DNA of 64,000 nt from Coccinella septempunctata. Its lineage: Eukaryota; Arthropoda; Insecta; Coleoptera; Coccinellidae. A program made the translations under genes and the position numbers. The DNA is taken from NCBI RefSeq assembly GCF_907165205.1, contig NC_058192.1, positions 36,670,001 to 36,734,000 on the forward strand. Reading direction: 5' to 3'. Numbering within the stretch: the first letter of the stretch is position 1; every line of letters begins with the position of its first letter. The notes beneath the pieces are model-generated. The model searched no databases. It was given only the letters and a program-made list of their open reading frames with translations, and was not told the DNA's origin. Shown piece by piece: positions 17,634 through 28,512 of the stretch.

Positions 17634-20430
17634 TTACGATACAGTCAAGTGCCGATCAAGATGGTTTTTGAAAGCGTTCACTGACGGGGCGCATACCACT
17701 TCACTAGGCAGTGCGTTCCAAGCTCGGAATACACGATTGGAGAAAAAATGCTCACGAACGGTACACTTGAAATTTTCGCGGTACAGCTTGAGACGATGAC
17801 CACGGCGGCCCGCCCGATCCATCACAAACAGACCACTCATATCACATCCGAAAAGCCCGTGGAGGGCGCGATAAGCCACGATGAGATCGCCTCGCGCACG
17901 ACGATCCGAAAAAGATGGTAGACCAAACAAACTGAGCCTCTCCTCGTAAGTTGGACGCGTGACACCGAATGGAATCCTGGTAGCTCTACGCTGGACCGAC
18001 TCCAGGGTTTCACGATCTCGAACCAGCACAGGTGCCCAGACAGGACCAGCATACTCCAGGATGGGTCGAATATAAGTCGTGTATAGTAATTTGCAGGTCT
18101 CCACTGAGCATCGAGGAAATGATCGCCTGATGAGGTATATGAGTTTATTAGCTCTGCTTGCTACACTATCGATATGTTGGGACCAACTGAGGTCGTCGGA
18201 AACCAGAACGCCAAGATCGCTATGGCATCTGGTAACACGCACCAAGTGCCCATCAATGAAATAGTCGTGCCCGGGATTTCCTTTTCCCAAGTGCATAATA
18301 GCACATTTTTCAATATTCAATGGCAAGAGCCACCTGTTGGACCACTCGAATATGCGATCTAAATCCTGCTGTAAGCCTGCACTTGAAGAGACATCGGCGA
18401 AGATCTTAATGTCATCAGCATATGAAGAGTGACGGCAGACCAATCCCGTCGGCAGATCAGCCACGTAGGCCAGGAAAAGTATTGGGCCGAGGACAGAACC
18501 CTGGGGCACGCCACTACTAACTGCAAATCCCGGAGAGACAACGTCCGCCACCCTCACCTGAAATCGGCGATCCAGTAGAAACGACTCAATCCACCGAAGG
18601 GGACCACCCCTGACACCAAAATGTTCGAGCTTGTGGAGGAGTCTTCTGTGCGGCACACGATCGAATGCACACGAGAAATCCAAATATGCAACATCTATCG
18701 GAATGTTTCTATCAATTGACTTAGTCCACTCGTCAAGGCAGTTCAGCAAGGCAGTTATGACTGACCTCCTCGGAAGAAAACCATGCAGATCAGCAGGAAT
18801 AATGCCATTGAGCTGAAGGAACGACAAAAGTCTCGAACTCACCAATCTCTCAGCGATCTTACCAACGATCGGAAGCAGACTTATGGGCCTATAATTAGAA
18901 GGATCGAGCTTGTCCCATTTCTTATACACTGGAGTTACTTTGGCATGTTTCCATAATGAAGGCAGCCTCATAGAGTCGAAAGACATATTGAGTAGTCTGG
19001 TAATGGGATCAGCTAAAGACTCAGCACAGTTTTTAAGGATGCTTCCTGGAATGTTATCAGGACCTGGTGCAGAGGTGGGGTCAAGTGGTCTCAGAATATC
19101 ACCAACATCCGTTGAATCAAAGTCAATACGATCCAAAGTCTGGTTGCATCTTGGTGCTTCCACAGCAGGAATTGGGCCATCCGGTTCCGATGTGAACGAT
19201 AAAGCAAAAGATTTGGCAAAGGAGTTGGCACATTCCAGATAATCAGAGCAAATCTCACCATCATGGTCTCGAACATGAGGTGTTGAAACCTTTGAATTGA
19301 GACTCGATCTGACGTATTTGTAGAATTGCTTCCGATTTCTTGAGCCAGCCAATTTGTTCTCAAAATTGTCCTTCGCCAACTTGATGGATGCCGACAACTG
19401 GTTCGAATAGCGCCTATGAGCATCATAGCTGGACCGCGATCTTTTACGCAGGTATCGCTGCCAGAGATTTTTTTTGTAGCGGATTTGGTCTATCAAGCCA
19501 TCATTCAGCCATGGTTTGGTAGGTATTCTTCGAGTGATGCGAAAGGTGGTACTATTATCTATATTCTCTTTGAGAACGGAAACGAAAGAATTCCAGGCAG
19601 TGTCGACATCGATACAAGAGTAAAACACCTGATCCCAATCCACCGATGACAAACTCTGGTTCAGGGAGCAGTAATCACTAATTTTTTTCTTTTTCCTACT
19701 ACAAGTAGTCCTCGGGTAGCATGTGAACTGGATGCTAGCTGTAATAACTGCGTGGTCCGATTTCCCGATAGGGTCTTGAGGAGTGATTCCATTGATTAGG
19801 GCATCATCGTCAGTCAGCAAAAGGTCAAGTGTGGACGGAGTCTGGCCCGGTACAAATCTTGTAGGGAAATCAACAAGCTGGGATAGACCTGCATCGTGGA
19901 GCACCGTGAGGAATTGTGCAGCCAAGGAAGTACCAGGTGGGGGAACAGTAATTGGCCAGGTGAGCTCTCTGAAGTTGAAATCCCCAGCAATAACTATATT
20001 CCTTTTGCAACCTGAAATGGAAGTCAGATGCTCGAAGAGAGAACTGTCTGAAGAGGAGGGACGAGGACGATATATGCATCCAACATAGGCTGAGAATTCA
20101 GGAGAACACAAGTCCAAAAATATAGTATCGATGCCAGGCAACGCAAGACTAGTGACTTCGATATCGAAACTATTACGTAACTCCTCCACAACATAGATGC
20201 AAACGCCACCGAAACCAACGTTCGTAGCACTGTCACTCCGGAACAATGAGTAACCATCGATACTGAAAGAAGAGTCCGGTATCTCTGGATGAAACCAGGT
20301 CTCCGTGACGCATATCAAGTGAGGCCTGAAGTGGTCAGCGAGTGTCACGAGCTCATTCATCTTGTTCTTCAGTGAACGCGCATTTGTATAAAGTAAGTTC
20401 CATTGATGTACAGGCCCTGTTAGTTTTCCG
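17634..20430 (-). CDS. CR1-like ORF2: endonuclease and reverse transcriptase
   Basis: Intact frame. The first ATG (20360) lies inside the endonuclease; the frame is open to about 20430 and includes the conserved NARSLKNK start, overlapping the end of ORF1, so expression is probably coupled to ORF1. APE endonuclease: CVTETWF, GGVCIYV, GDFNFRE, GKSDHAVI. Reverse transcriptase: SAPGPDNIPG, NYRPISLLPIVGK, AYLDFSCAFDRVPH, GVPQGSVLGPILF, SYADDIKIFAD. The C-terminus (ERLSLFGLPSFSDRRARGDL, WNALPSEVV) is characteristic of CR1. No stop or frameshift is seen, so the element was active recently. Confidence 0.88.
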
Positions 20431-21427
20431 AATCATTATCAACAGTTTGGGAGACTATCCTTGGAACACCCCTGATGAATCTTATAGTAAGATCAGTCTC
20501 CCCTCGCTGCTGCCGCTGCCTAAGACTATCACGCAACTCTCGAAGATGTTTGGACTGATTTGGAGTCATGTCGTCTGAAAGAGAAACTCCTCGAAAAGAG
20601 TCCACTTGCTTTAAAAGTTTCCTGTTCCTCAATATTTTTTTGACGATAGTAGGGTTGCCGAAAGACACAAGTATTGGACGGTTCTTGAGAGGAGCAAGAG
20701 TGCCAATCCGGGATATCGAGATGACATGATGAGACTGCTGAGGAATAATATAATCTATGATTTGATTGACCAGGGTGGTGTCCTGCTCAATCACGTTTGA
20801 TTCCGGAACGTTTCGAATTATAATATTGTTTGATCTCCGTACCCGCTCCACAATCTCAGCAGTGTCCACTGGAGTGCTCCATTCGTTAGAAGAACGGGAA
20901 TCAGCCTTCAGCTCCAAAATATCCTTTTCCACCTCAGAGAGGTTGGTAATCACATCAGATAATTCGGACTCATGCCGCTCCAGCTTATTCTCATGTTGGG
21001 TTAGTACTTGGTCGTGTTCGGCAATTGAAGATGAGCAACGAGAAACTTCAATCTGTAGATTACGCTGGGTATCTTTTATTGTAGCGATGTCATTTTGAAT
21101 TGCAACAATGTTAGATGATAGACCATCCAACTTGTCCATCAATAGTCTGAACTCACGCATCGTGAGTGGTGCATCTTCCGAAACAGAAGTCGATTTGGAT
21201 GGTTTATTGGCATCGCAGCTTGACAAGTTGGATGGAGGAATCCGCTTATTTCTCCGGGAGGAGGTGCAGTAGGTGCAAAACCACCTGGTACCAACCTCAT
21301 CAAGGGCCTTCTTGTCTTCAGGCGTGAACTTGACGCATTGTAGGTGAAAATGATTTCCACAAGTTGAGCAGGAAATGGAGCCAGATTAATGTGGTATAGC
21401 TTTGGAACAACTCAGACAAGCTGGCAT
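20420..21427 (-). pseudogene. CR1-like ORF1 with PHD finger and coiled coil, one internal stop
   Basis: The frame from ATG 21427 encodes an N-terminal Cys/His motif (CLSC, CSTCGNHFHLQC, WFCTYC), a PHD-type finger as known in ORF1 of some CR1 elements. It is followed by a long coiled coil (about residues 90-180) and an RNA-binding-like domain (ERVRRSNNIIIRNVPE, then RPILVSFGNP). A single TAA at 21388-21386 interrupts the finger. The open part from 21226 downward (268 codons) is intact. PHD fingers may tether the RNP to histone tails; that is known of the domain, not shown here. Confidence 0.75.
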
Positions 21428-22027
21428 TATGACGGCTGAACAGTAATCCAGCACTACGGTATTCTTGAATCCCTAGGATCAGATTAAACAAAGGGAACCA
21501 GGATCAAACACACTTCACTCTCCTGGGTCTATAGGAGAGACTTATCACAGAAGGCCGACCGCGGTAAATGGGAATAGGACGGGGAGAAAGACAGAGGAAG
21601 CAACGTTTCAGTGTTGAGCAGCGTATTTCAGTTCCAGAGAGATAATACAATCAAACATATGAACACCCACGCTTCAGCAGATAAGATGAGCTAACATGTG
21701 TAACCGCTGCCACCGCCGTGAAAGAAAATAAACAAGGGGAACTCCCAAAAAACAGCGACTTCTTTCCTAATAGAAAAACCAGAACGAACAAAAATAAGGG
21801 GAAATTTTTTTTTTTTTTTAATTAGTGTTTTTGGCTCATCCTTCGATATCAGCCATCTGATTAGACATTAACAATATTAGGGTTATACATACATAGGATT
21901 AAAACATTTTGGGATTCACGAGGATACAATACGCAGAGGTGCTCATCAAAGCGATTTTTTCTTCATACACTTACAAGACTGAGCAACGGACCAGAGGAAG
22001 GGAATATAGGGACTGAATAAATTCTGC

Positions 22028-25000
22028 CTATATAATCAGATCACTATTCTTAACAAATTTATAGACTTCATAATATACCCTTGGGTTGTTGGTAGCCATT
22101 ATGCTGCTGAGATTAAAAGGGTATTTGGTTTTAAGAATCGAACAAATATTTATTATTGTCGTCTCAAGATTGCGTCGGTTTTTGGAACACCTGAGAATGA
22201 TATGCTCCAAATCTCCAATCTCTCCACAATCACATAGATTGTCAGTCTTTTTTCTGATTTGGTACAGATATTTGGGGCATATAGTATGACCACTTCTCAA
22301 TCTTGATATCACTCGGATAAAATCTCTGGATTCTACCTCTTCATTGATTGAGCGAGTAAATTGTTTGTTATTAAACCAAGGGTGTTTCACCGGTATATGC
22401 TGGATTGATTTATAATGTTTGGCGTTTGTCTGAGTGTTGTAGATTCCCTCCCATTTTGCAAACATAGTACTCTTTATGTGGGGTATAAGATCTCGAGGTG
22501 AATAGATCCTGCACTCCACTATATCCATCCTTGAAGCCTGTTTAGCTAATTCATCCACTACCTCGTTTCCCTCTATTCCCACGTGTGATTTTACCCATAG
22601 AAAATGTACTTGTAGGCCCCAGGATTTCAGTTTGGCTAGGGTTTCCAAAATGTATTTATGAATGATTGTGAAGGTATAATCAAGCCTAAGAATTGAGAGG
22701 GAGGATAAGCAACTGCGGCTATCAGATAATATTAGGATTTTATCAGAAGCAAATTCTTGGTATTTTTCTTCCACATACTCCAGACTCTTGAATATTGAAA
22801 AAAGCTCCGCTGTAAATACTGAATGATGGTTGTTCAACCTGAATTTTCTATTTATGTTCGTGGATGGATCATGAAATGCACATCCCACTCCATCCCGAGA
22901 CTTTGAGGCGTCAGTGAAGATCTGATGGAACCCTTCATAATAAGTCTCTATTGTATACAGGAAGTCGACTTGGGCATATTCTGCGTATGTAGGGATGTGG
23001 ATCTCTTCCAATCGACGCAATGAACCATATTCCAGAGAAAATTGTACGAGAGATTCAGAGGATACAATATTATCTTTTACGTCCATCAGATTGTAATAAC
23101 TGTCGACCAATAGTGGGTTCTTTTTAAAAATCCAATATTTGTGGGTTAGAGTACGAATAAAGAAACTATGGACTTTGTCCACCAATGATGAACCCAAGGA
23201 GATCTTTTTCAACATGAAGGTCTCCGCAAGGTATTCACGGCGAATATGGAGTGGGAACTCTGCTGTTTCTGATAAAACCACTATGTTAGGTGTACTGGGT
23301 AGGTAACCCATACATATTTTAAGGGCCTTGCGTTGTAGGACGTTCAGTTCTTCAAGAACACTTTTGCTTGCGTCTCCATAAAAAATAGAACCATAGTCAA
23401 TCACCGATCGTAAGAAGGATCTATAAAAAGTTAAACTCGTTGATTGGTCTGCTCCCCATTTATTGTGACAAATGTAACGCAAAAGTTGAATTATCTTCGC
23501 TGATTTGTTGCAAAGATAATTTACATGTTCGACCCATTTGAGTCCGCTATCGAGAGTAATTCCCAGAAAACGAATTGAACTCCTGTAAGGAAAAGTTACA
23601 CCTCCTATTTGCACTGAACTTGGAATTTTCATCTTTTTTTTGGTGAATGTACAGACGGTAGACTTCGTTGGTGAGAGTTCGAGTCCTGAAATATACAAAA
23701 ATTTCTGAAATTTTTCCAGAGGGATTTTTAAATTATTCATATTCTTCTCCTTGTCAACATCAATGGTATAAATACAAAAATCGTCTGCAAATTCTAAAAC
23801 TTTAATTGTTGGAGACGAGATTTCCTTTCCTCCTCGGTGGTTATGAATAATGTAAAGCAAGGGAGATAGTATTCCTCCCTGAGTTAATCCTGCACTGGTT
23901 GTTCTTGGTCCTATGAGTTCTCCATTTATTCTGATGAAAATTTTCCTGTTAGAATACAAATTTATGATGAATGAAGTGAATCTCGCAGGCAGTCCAATAT
24001 TCAACATTTCAGTCTCCAATACGTCCAAACAAACGTTGTCATAAGCCCCAACAATATCTAAAAACAGAGCCGTTACGACTTTCCCCTCCATGAATGCTTC
24101 ATTTATATCGAGAACCAGGTTTCCCACACTATCACTGGTAGAAACCCCTCTCCTAAATCCGTATTGTGTTTTCGGAAATTTTTTATGATGTTCTAGCCAC
24201 CACTCTAACCGGTATTTAATCATTCTCTCAAAAGTTTTTAGGACACATGAACTCAACGAAATAGGTCTATAAGAGCTGGCAACCTCCGGGCTTTTTCCTG
24301 GTTTTAATATGGGAATGATGATATAGTTTTTCCATTCTTCGGGAATTTCTCCAGTTAGCCAAACAGAGTTGAAAATATTCAAAAGACTGTGTTTCGCCTC
24401 CATAGGTAATTTTGATAACATGATGTATTGAACATCATCGGCTCCCGGAGATGTATTAGATTCATGTTTGATTGTTCTTTCAAGCTCATACATCTGGAAT
24501 GGACAACTAAAAAGCTCATTTTCGTCGTAAGTGACTAATGGTCTTTCTAATCTGTATGTAGAAGGGGGAGTCAATTTGGGGAAAAATTCATCTGTCCATT
24601 GGCTCCTTACAGTTGGATGTTTGTGTTCGGACGAAATGCCTCTAATCGTTTTGATATTTTTCCAGACGTAGGAGATAGGTGAGGAAGAACTCAACGAGCT
24701 ACAAAATTTTCTCCATGAACTGCGTTTACTTTCTTTAATTGTACGTCGCGCAATGGCTTCCAACTTCTTGAATTCCAAGTAATTTGGTAGAATTGTTTCA
24801 AATTTGTATTTATTAAAAGCTTCTGTTTTATTCCGGACAGCCTCATCACAAGCTGCATTCCACCAGCTCTCTGTTCGATCTTTCCTGCGCCTGGAGGATT
24901 TCCCAGATTTTGGAATACTAGTATCGCATGCTCGTCTGAGAATATTCAAAAATTCGCTGTAGGAAATGTGTTCGTTTAATCCCTCAAAAGTTTCCGTGAT

Positions 25001-25756
25001 AGTGTCCGAGAAGAGTGTCCAATTTGCTTTCTCAGTCTTATATTTTCTAGAGTCTGATATATTTCTATTTTCTTCCATGACATCATTAATTTGCAGATCG
25101 AAAACTACTGGAAGATGGTCTGAACCCAGTGGGATTTGTTCCACCCGCCAGTTGTCAACATATGAGAAGACAGTATTTGAAACTAAAGTTAGGTCTACAG
25201 GTGATTTATTTTGGCCAGGAACCTGTATTCGCGTGCTGCTACCGTCATTTAGAAGAAATATATCTTGATCCTCTATCGCTTGAAGGAGTTGTGAGCCCAT
25301 AAAAGTATCTGATTCCGAACCCCAAGCACTATGGTGCATGTTAAAGTCTCCTGCTAGCACAAAGTTTCCGTTGATCTCCTTGAAAAATTTTACCCAGTCA
25401 GAGTAAAAAACTTCTTTTTTAGGGGGTTTATATGTTGAAATCAATGATATGTCGCCGCATGATTCCGTATGAATCCTGACGCCAATCATCTCGAGGTTTC
25501 TTATATAAGAAATGTTGGATATAACAGTGAAAGCAATGGACTTTTTCAGCATTATTGAAATTCCTCCTCCTTGTTCAGTTATTCTGTCATTTCTGAAAAT
25601 ATTGTATCCACTACAAGTGAAATTTATATCTGGCTTTAACCAGGTCTCAGATAAAAAGATAATGTCGAATTCATTTTCTTCTATGTACTTTTCGAAAGAT
25701 CCTTTATTGGATAAAATTGATCTAGAATTCCACTGTAAAATTCGGTATATCTTCAT
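22028..25756 (-). CDS. I/Nimb-like ORF2: endonuclease, reverse transcriptase, RNase H
   Basis: Intact 1242-residue frame. Endonuclease (about 1-230): QWNSRSILSNK, LSETWLKP, GGGISIML, AGDFNMHHSAWG, GSDHLPVVF. Reverse transcriptase (about 420-740): SPGADDVQY, SYRPISLSSCVLK, LFLDIVGAYDNV, GLTQGGILSPLLY, LEFADDFCIY. RNase H (about 970-1100): QIFTDASKSRDGVG, ELFSIFKSLEY, LSDSRSCL, GNEVVDELAKQAS. A C-terminal Cys motif (CDCGEIGDLEHIILRC) follows. RNase H after the polymerase places it in the I/Nimb/LOA/R1 group. The stretch after LSPLLY is slightly shorter than usual. Confidence 0.88.
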   Translation of the reverse strand: MKIYRILQWNSRSILSNKGSFEKYIEENEFDIIFLSETWLKPDINFTCSGYNIFRNDRITEQGGGISIMLKKSIAFTVISNISYIRNLEMIGVRIHTESCGDISLISTYKPPKKEVFYSDWVKFFKEINGNFVLAGDFNMHHSAWGSESDTFMGSQLLQAIEDQDIFLLNDGSSTRIQVPGQNKSPVDLTLVSNTVFSYVDNWRVEQIPLGSDHLPVVFDLQINDVMEENRNISDSRKYKTEKANWTLFSDTITETFEGLNEHISYSEFLNILRRACDTSIPKSGKSSRRRKDRTESWWNAACDEAVRNKTEAFNKYKFETILPNYLEFKKLEAIARRTIKESKRSSWRKFCSSLSSSSPISYVWKNIKTIRGISSEHKHPTVRSQWTDEFFPKLTPPSTYRLERPLVTYDENELFSCPFQMYELERTIKHESNTSPGADDVQYIMLSKLPMEAKHSLLNIFNSVWLTGEIPEEWKNYIIIPILKPGKSPEVASSYRPISLSSCVLKTFERMIKYRLEWWLEHHKKFPKTQYGFRRGVSTSDSVGNLVLDINEAFMEGKVVTALFLDIVGAYDNVCLDVLETEMLNIGLPARFTSFIINLYSNRKIFIRINGELIGPRTTSAGLTQGGILSPLLYIIHNHRGGKEISSPTIKVLEFADDFCIYTIDVDKEKNMNNLKIPLEKFQKFLYISGLELSPTKSTVCTFTKKKMKIPSSVQIGGVTFPYRSSIRFLGITLDSGLKWVEHVNYLCNKSAKIIQLLRYICHNKWGADQSTSLTFYRSFLRSVIDYGSIFYGDASKSVLEELNVLQRKALKICMGYLPSTPNIVVLSETAEFPLHIRREYLAETFMLKKISLGSSLVDKVHSFFIRTLTHKYWIFKKNPLLVDSYYNLMDVKDNIVSSESLVQFSLEYGSLRRLEEIHIPTYAEYAQVDFLYTIETYYEGFHQIFTDASKSRDGVGCAFHDPSTNINRKFRLNNHHSVFTAELFSIFKSLEYVEEKYQEFASDKILILSDSRSCLSSLSILRLDYTFTIIHKYILETLAKLKSWGLQVHFLWVKSHVGIEGNEVVDELAKQASRMDIVECRIYSPRDLIPHIKSTMFAKWEGIYNTQTNAKHYKSIQHIPVKHPWFNNKQFTRSINEEVESRDFIRVISRLRSGHTICPKYLYQIRKKTDNLCDCGEIGDLEHIILRCSKNRRNLETTIINICSILKTKYPFNLSSIMATNNPRVYYEVYKFVKNSDLII

Positions 25757-27218
25757 AATTATTCAAATAAGTTTTTAGACTAGATTTTATTTTTTGCTGA
25801 AGAGAAAAATCGTCAGACAAAATTTTTGAACTACTTAAATCCTTGAGACACTTGAAGATTATTTGCGACATGAAACTAATTATTGATGTATCTGAATCTG
25901 GGTAAGAAGGGTTTTCCATTATTGAATTAGTTAGAGCGGTTCTTAAACCAATCCCGTTTTCGGAACGGATGTTTGGTTTCGAGATTATTTCTCTATGTTT
26001 ATTTCTGGTTTCAAGTTCTGAGGGTGTAAGCGATAATAGTCTCCTTTTTCTATTTAATCTTTCGTTGGCGTTATTTTTATTATTATTTGTAAGATTTTTC
26101 GAAGAAGAGGGCGTGTTTCCTGCATCAGTATTGCTAAATAATGTAGTCATACTAGATTCCAGTTTTCCAATCGCTTCCTTATAGGAAATATTCTCTTCTG
26201 CCATTTTGACTTTGATTTTCCGTTGTTTCTCAAATATAGGACAATTTTCCCTATCATTAGCTAAGTGTTGTCCCTGACAATGAGCGCAGATTGTCGAATT
26301 TGAATTACAATCTTCTATTTTATGAGGTTGAGTGCATTTAGGACATCTTTGGGAGCTTTTGCAAAGAGATTCTACGTGACCATATCTCCAACAGTTCTTA
26401 CATTGTTTTACTTTTTGTATGAAGGGATTCACTTCTCTTATACAGCCGAATAAACCTATACTCGGTGGAATAGTCTGACCCCTGAAGGTTAACAAAACAG
26501 ATGACGTAGGTATGTATTTCACCGTTTTATCGTCACTAATAATTCTCCTATTCATTCTACGGACCTCGACAATCTTGAATATTTGTCCCCTAACTGGTGT
26601 GATCGCTGTTTTAATTTCTTCTTCAGAAATATCAAGATCGATTGCTCGAATAACACCCATTCTACGTAACAAAAATAATGGGATATAGGTATCTATATTC
26701 GCTTTCGATATGAACTCTGCTGAAAGCAAGGAGTTTGCCGCTCTAAACGTTCTCAGTTCTACTACTACTCTATTACGACCAGTGTTTTTAATATTGATAA
26801 TGTTTTCTGAAATAAATGTGTCATTTCTGAAAATCAATTTACCCACATGTAAATGTGAAAGACCTTTCAGGTTTTTATCAGTAGATTCCATGTAAACTTT
26901 ATATGGCCCCGAGTCGGAGATATCGTATCTCAATGACGTATCTCGGTTTTTATAAATGCGGGAATTCGATGATGATTGAATGTTAGAATTTTCAGGAGAT
27001 TCTTGAGAGAAATTCAAATTTCTTTCTTTTTTATCTTGTTTCAGCAAAGTATCATCACCAACATGCAACGAACTCACTGAATGAAGCACAATGGAAGAAT
27101 TTGTACTAGTATTCTGATTCATATCCATTTCGATATCTGTATCAAACAAAACATTATGAGCACTTTTAATTGCGGCAGAGATAGAACGCCCCGGATCGGG
27201 GGGATCGTTCACCGACAT
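25722..27218 (-). CDS. I/Nimb-like ORF1: gag-type protein with zinc knuckles
   Basis: Intact 498-residue frame. An RRM-like gag domain (about 100-260) is followed by three zinc-knuckle-type motifs (CKNCWRYGHVESLC, CPKCTQPHKIEDC, CAHCQGQHLANDRENC). This is the standard ORF1 of I- and Jockey-group LINEs, binding element RNA in the RNP. It overlaps ORF2 by 35 bases, suggesting reinitiation or frameshifting. Confidence 0.85.
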   Translation of the reverse strand: MSVNDPPDPGRSISAAIKSAHNVLFDTDIEMDMNQNTSTNSSIVLHSVSSLHVGDDTLLKQDKKERNLNFSQESPENSNIQSSSNSRIYKNRDTSLRYDISDSGPYKVYMESTDKNLKGLSHLHVGKLIFRNDTFISENIINIKNTGRNRVVVELRTFRAANSLLSAEFISKANIDTYIPLFLLRRMGVIRAIDLDISEEEIKTAITPVRGQIFKIVEVRRMNRRIISDDKTVKYIPTSSVLLTFRGQTIPPSIGLFGCIREVNPFIQKVKQCKNCWRYGHVESLCKSSQRCPKCTQPHKIEDCNSNSTICAHCQGQHLANDRENCPIFEKQRKIKVKMAEENISYKEAIGKLESSMTTLFSNTDAGNTPSSSKNLTNNNKNNANERLNRKRRLLSLTPSELETRNKHREIISKPNIRSENGIGLRTALTNSIMENPSYPDSDTSIISFMSQIIFKCLKDLSSSKILSDDFSLQQKIKSSLKTYLNNYEDIPNFTVEF

Positions 27219-27495
27219 TGTTTAACACTATAGTCACTATCTAATAAATAATTACTCAGTTTTCAGGATCGAGAAAACGAAATCAAAACAATTGTTTTAA
27301 CACCGTATTTACGCCACTATCAACACCTGTGACCGATTGACTCGACAGATGATCATGGAATGAAGGGGAAATTCCTACCTCAGCACTCAAATGAACAAAC
27401 TCAAACTTTTAACTTTCAAAAAGAAATCGATCAAAATGGTGTAAATTGAGGAGCACTTCGAAATACGTCTGCACAGTACACGATGTGTTAATGAT

Positions 27496-27675
27496 TTGAT
27501 GTTGGATATCCATTCTGTTTTAAAATCTCGAATAATCTCTTTAGTCCATCTTGTCTGTAGCTTTCATGGCATATTTTGTTTATTCTCTCTTTCATTTCTT
27601 TTATGAAATTTATTTTTATATTTATATTATGATTTGATAGGTAGTTTATGAATTTATTCGATGAGGTGGTTCTTA
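27496..27675 (-). pseudogene. PLE copy 1, inverted arm, linker segment
   Basis: The minus strand encodes the PLE stretch from the TTSSNKFINYL segment to ILKQNGYPT. It is nearly identical to 28055-28216 on the plus strand. It is cut at 27496 by the CR1-like LINE; the gene continues at 17457. Its outer boundary near 27675 is the head-to-head junction with the plus-strand copy. Confidence 0.75.
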
Positions 27676-28512
27676 GAAATAATTCAATATATCCTGGAAA
27701 ATAATTATTGCACTTTCCGAGGAAAATTTTATCAGCAGATTTTTGGCTGTGCTATGGGGTCCAAATTGAGCCCGATATTGTCGTTATATGTTATGGATGA
27801 TCTACTGGATGAGTGCACAAAAAGATTAAATTTCAAAGTTCCATTCTTGAAAAAATTTGTGGATGACATCATTGCAGCAATACCTGAAGATCAAATTGAA
27901 CAAACCCTTGAATGCTTCAACGCCCACAACAAAGATTTACAGTTCACAATCGAGAAGGAAGACAATGATCAAGGAGTTCCATTCCTAGATACCAAGGTAC
28001 ACAGACATGAAAATATTGTAAAATTAAATTGGTACAGAAAAACCACCTCATCGAATAAATTCATAAACTACCTATCAAATCATAATATAAATATAAAAAT
28101 AAATTTCATAAAAGAAATGAAAGAGAGAATAAACAAAATATGCCATGAAAGCTACAGACAAGATGGACTAAAGAGATTATTCGAGATTTTAAAACAGAAT
28201 GGATATCCAACATCAATGATCAATAAATTGATTTATGCGTCAAATGAAACACCTAGATCGAACGAACAAAATCAAGAAAGAAATGCACCAACAGACAAAA
28301 CAGACAAACGTTATGCCTCCTTTCCGGATATCAAGGGGCTGACATCAGAAATCAAATCCATTTTTAGAGATGAGGAAGTGTTAATAACAACTTACAACCA
28401 AAAAACCGTCAAATCATTATACAGCGTACTCAAGGACCCTATACAGAAGACATTGAAAAGTAATGTTGTGTATCAACTAAGTTGTCAAGATTGTCATGGT
28501 ATTTATGTTGGC
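27661..28512 (+). pseudogene. PLE copy 1, reverse transcriptase C-terminal part
   Basis: Open frame carrying late PLE polymerase motifs: FRGKFYQQIFGCAMGSKLSP, the catalytic KFVDDIIAAI, QGVPFLDTKV, then the linker and the start of GIY-YIG (DCHGIYVG). The polymerase N-terminus is absent. At 28513 the frame is cut inside the nuclease by a DNA transposon; the remaining nuclease resumes at 29465-29772 after the duplicated ATGTTGGC. Confidence 0.85.

Larger units (their letters stand above)
21807..27362 (-). mobile_element. I/Nimb-like LINE, near full length, inside the CR1-like LINE
   Basis: The poly(A) tail is read as a T run at about 21805-21819. An 11-bp target duplication AAGGGGAAATT flanks the element (21796-21806 and 27363-27373). 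It contains ORF1 and ORF2 with a 35-base overlap. At 5.56 kb it looks complete. It is the youngest layer of this nest. Confidence 0.85.
17458..27495 (-). mobile_element. CR1-like LINE inserted in PLE, itself split by another LINE
   Basis: The 3' end is a (TAA)n tail (read as TTA repeats at 17458-17483). The element runs through ORF2 and ORF1 to about 21795, is interrupted by the I/Nimb-like LINE (21807-27362), and its 5' leader continues at 27374-27495. Target TTGA is present at 17454-17457 and 27496-27500. The total without the inner element is about 4.5 kb, near full length. Confidence 0.75.
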
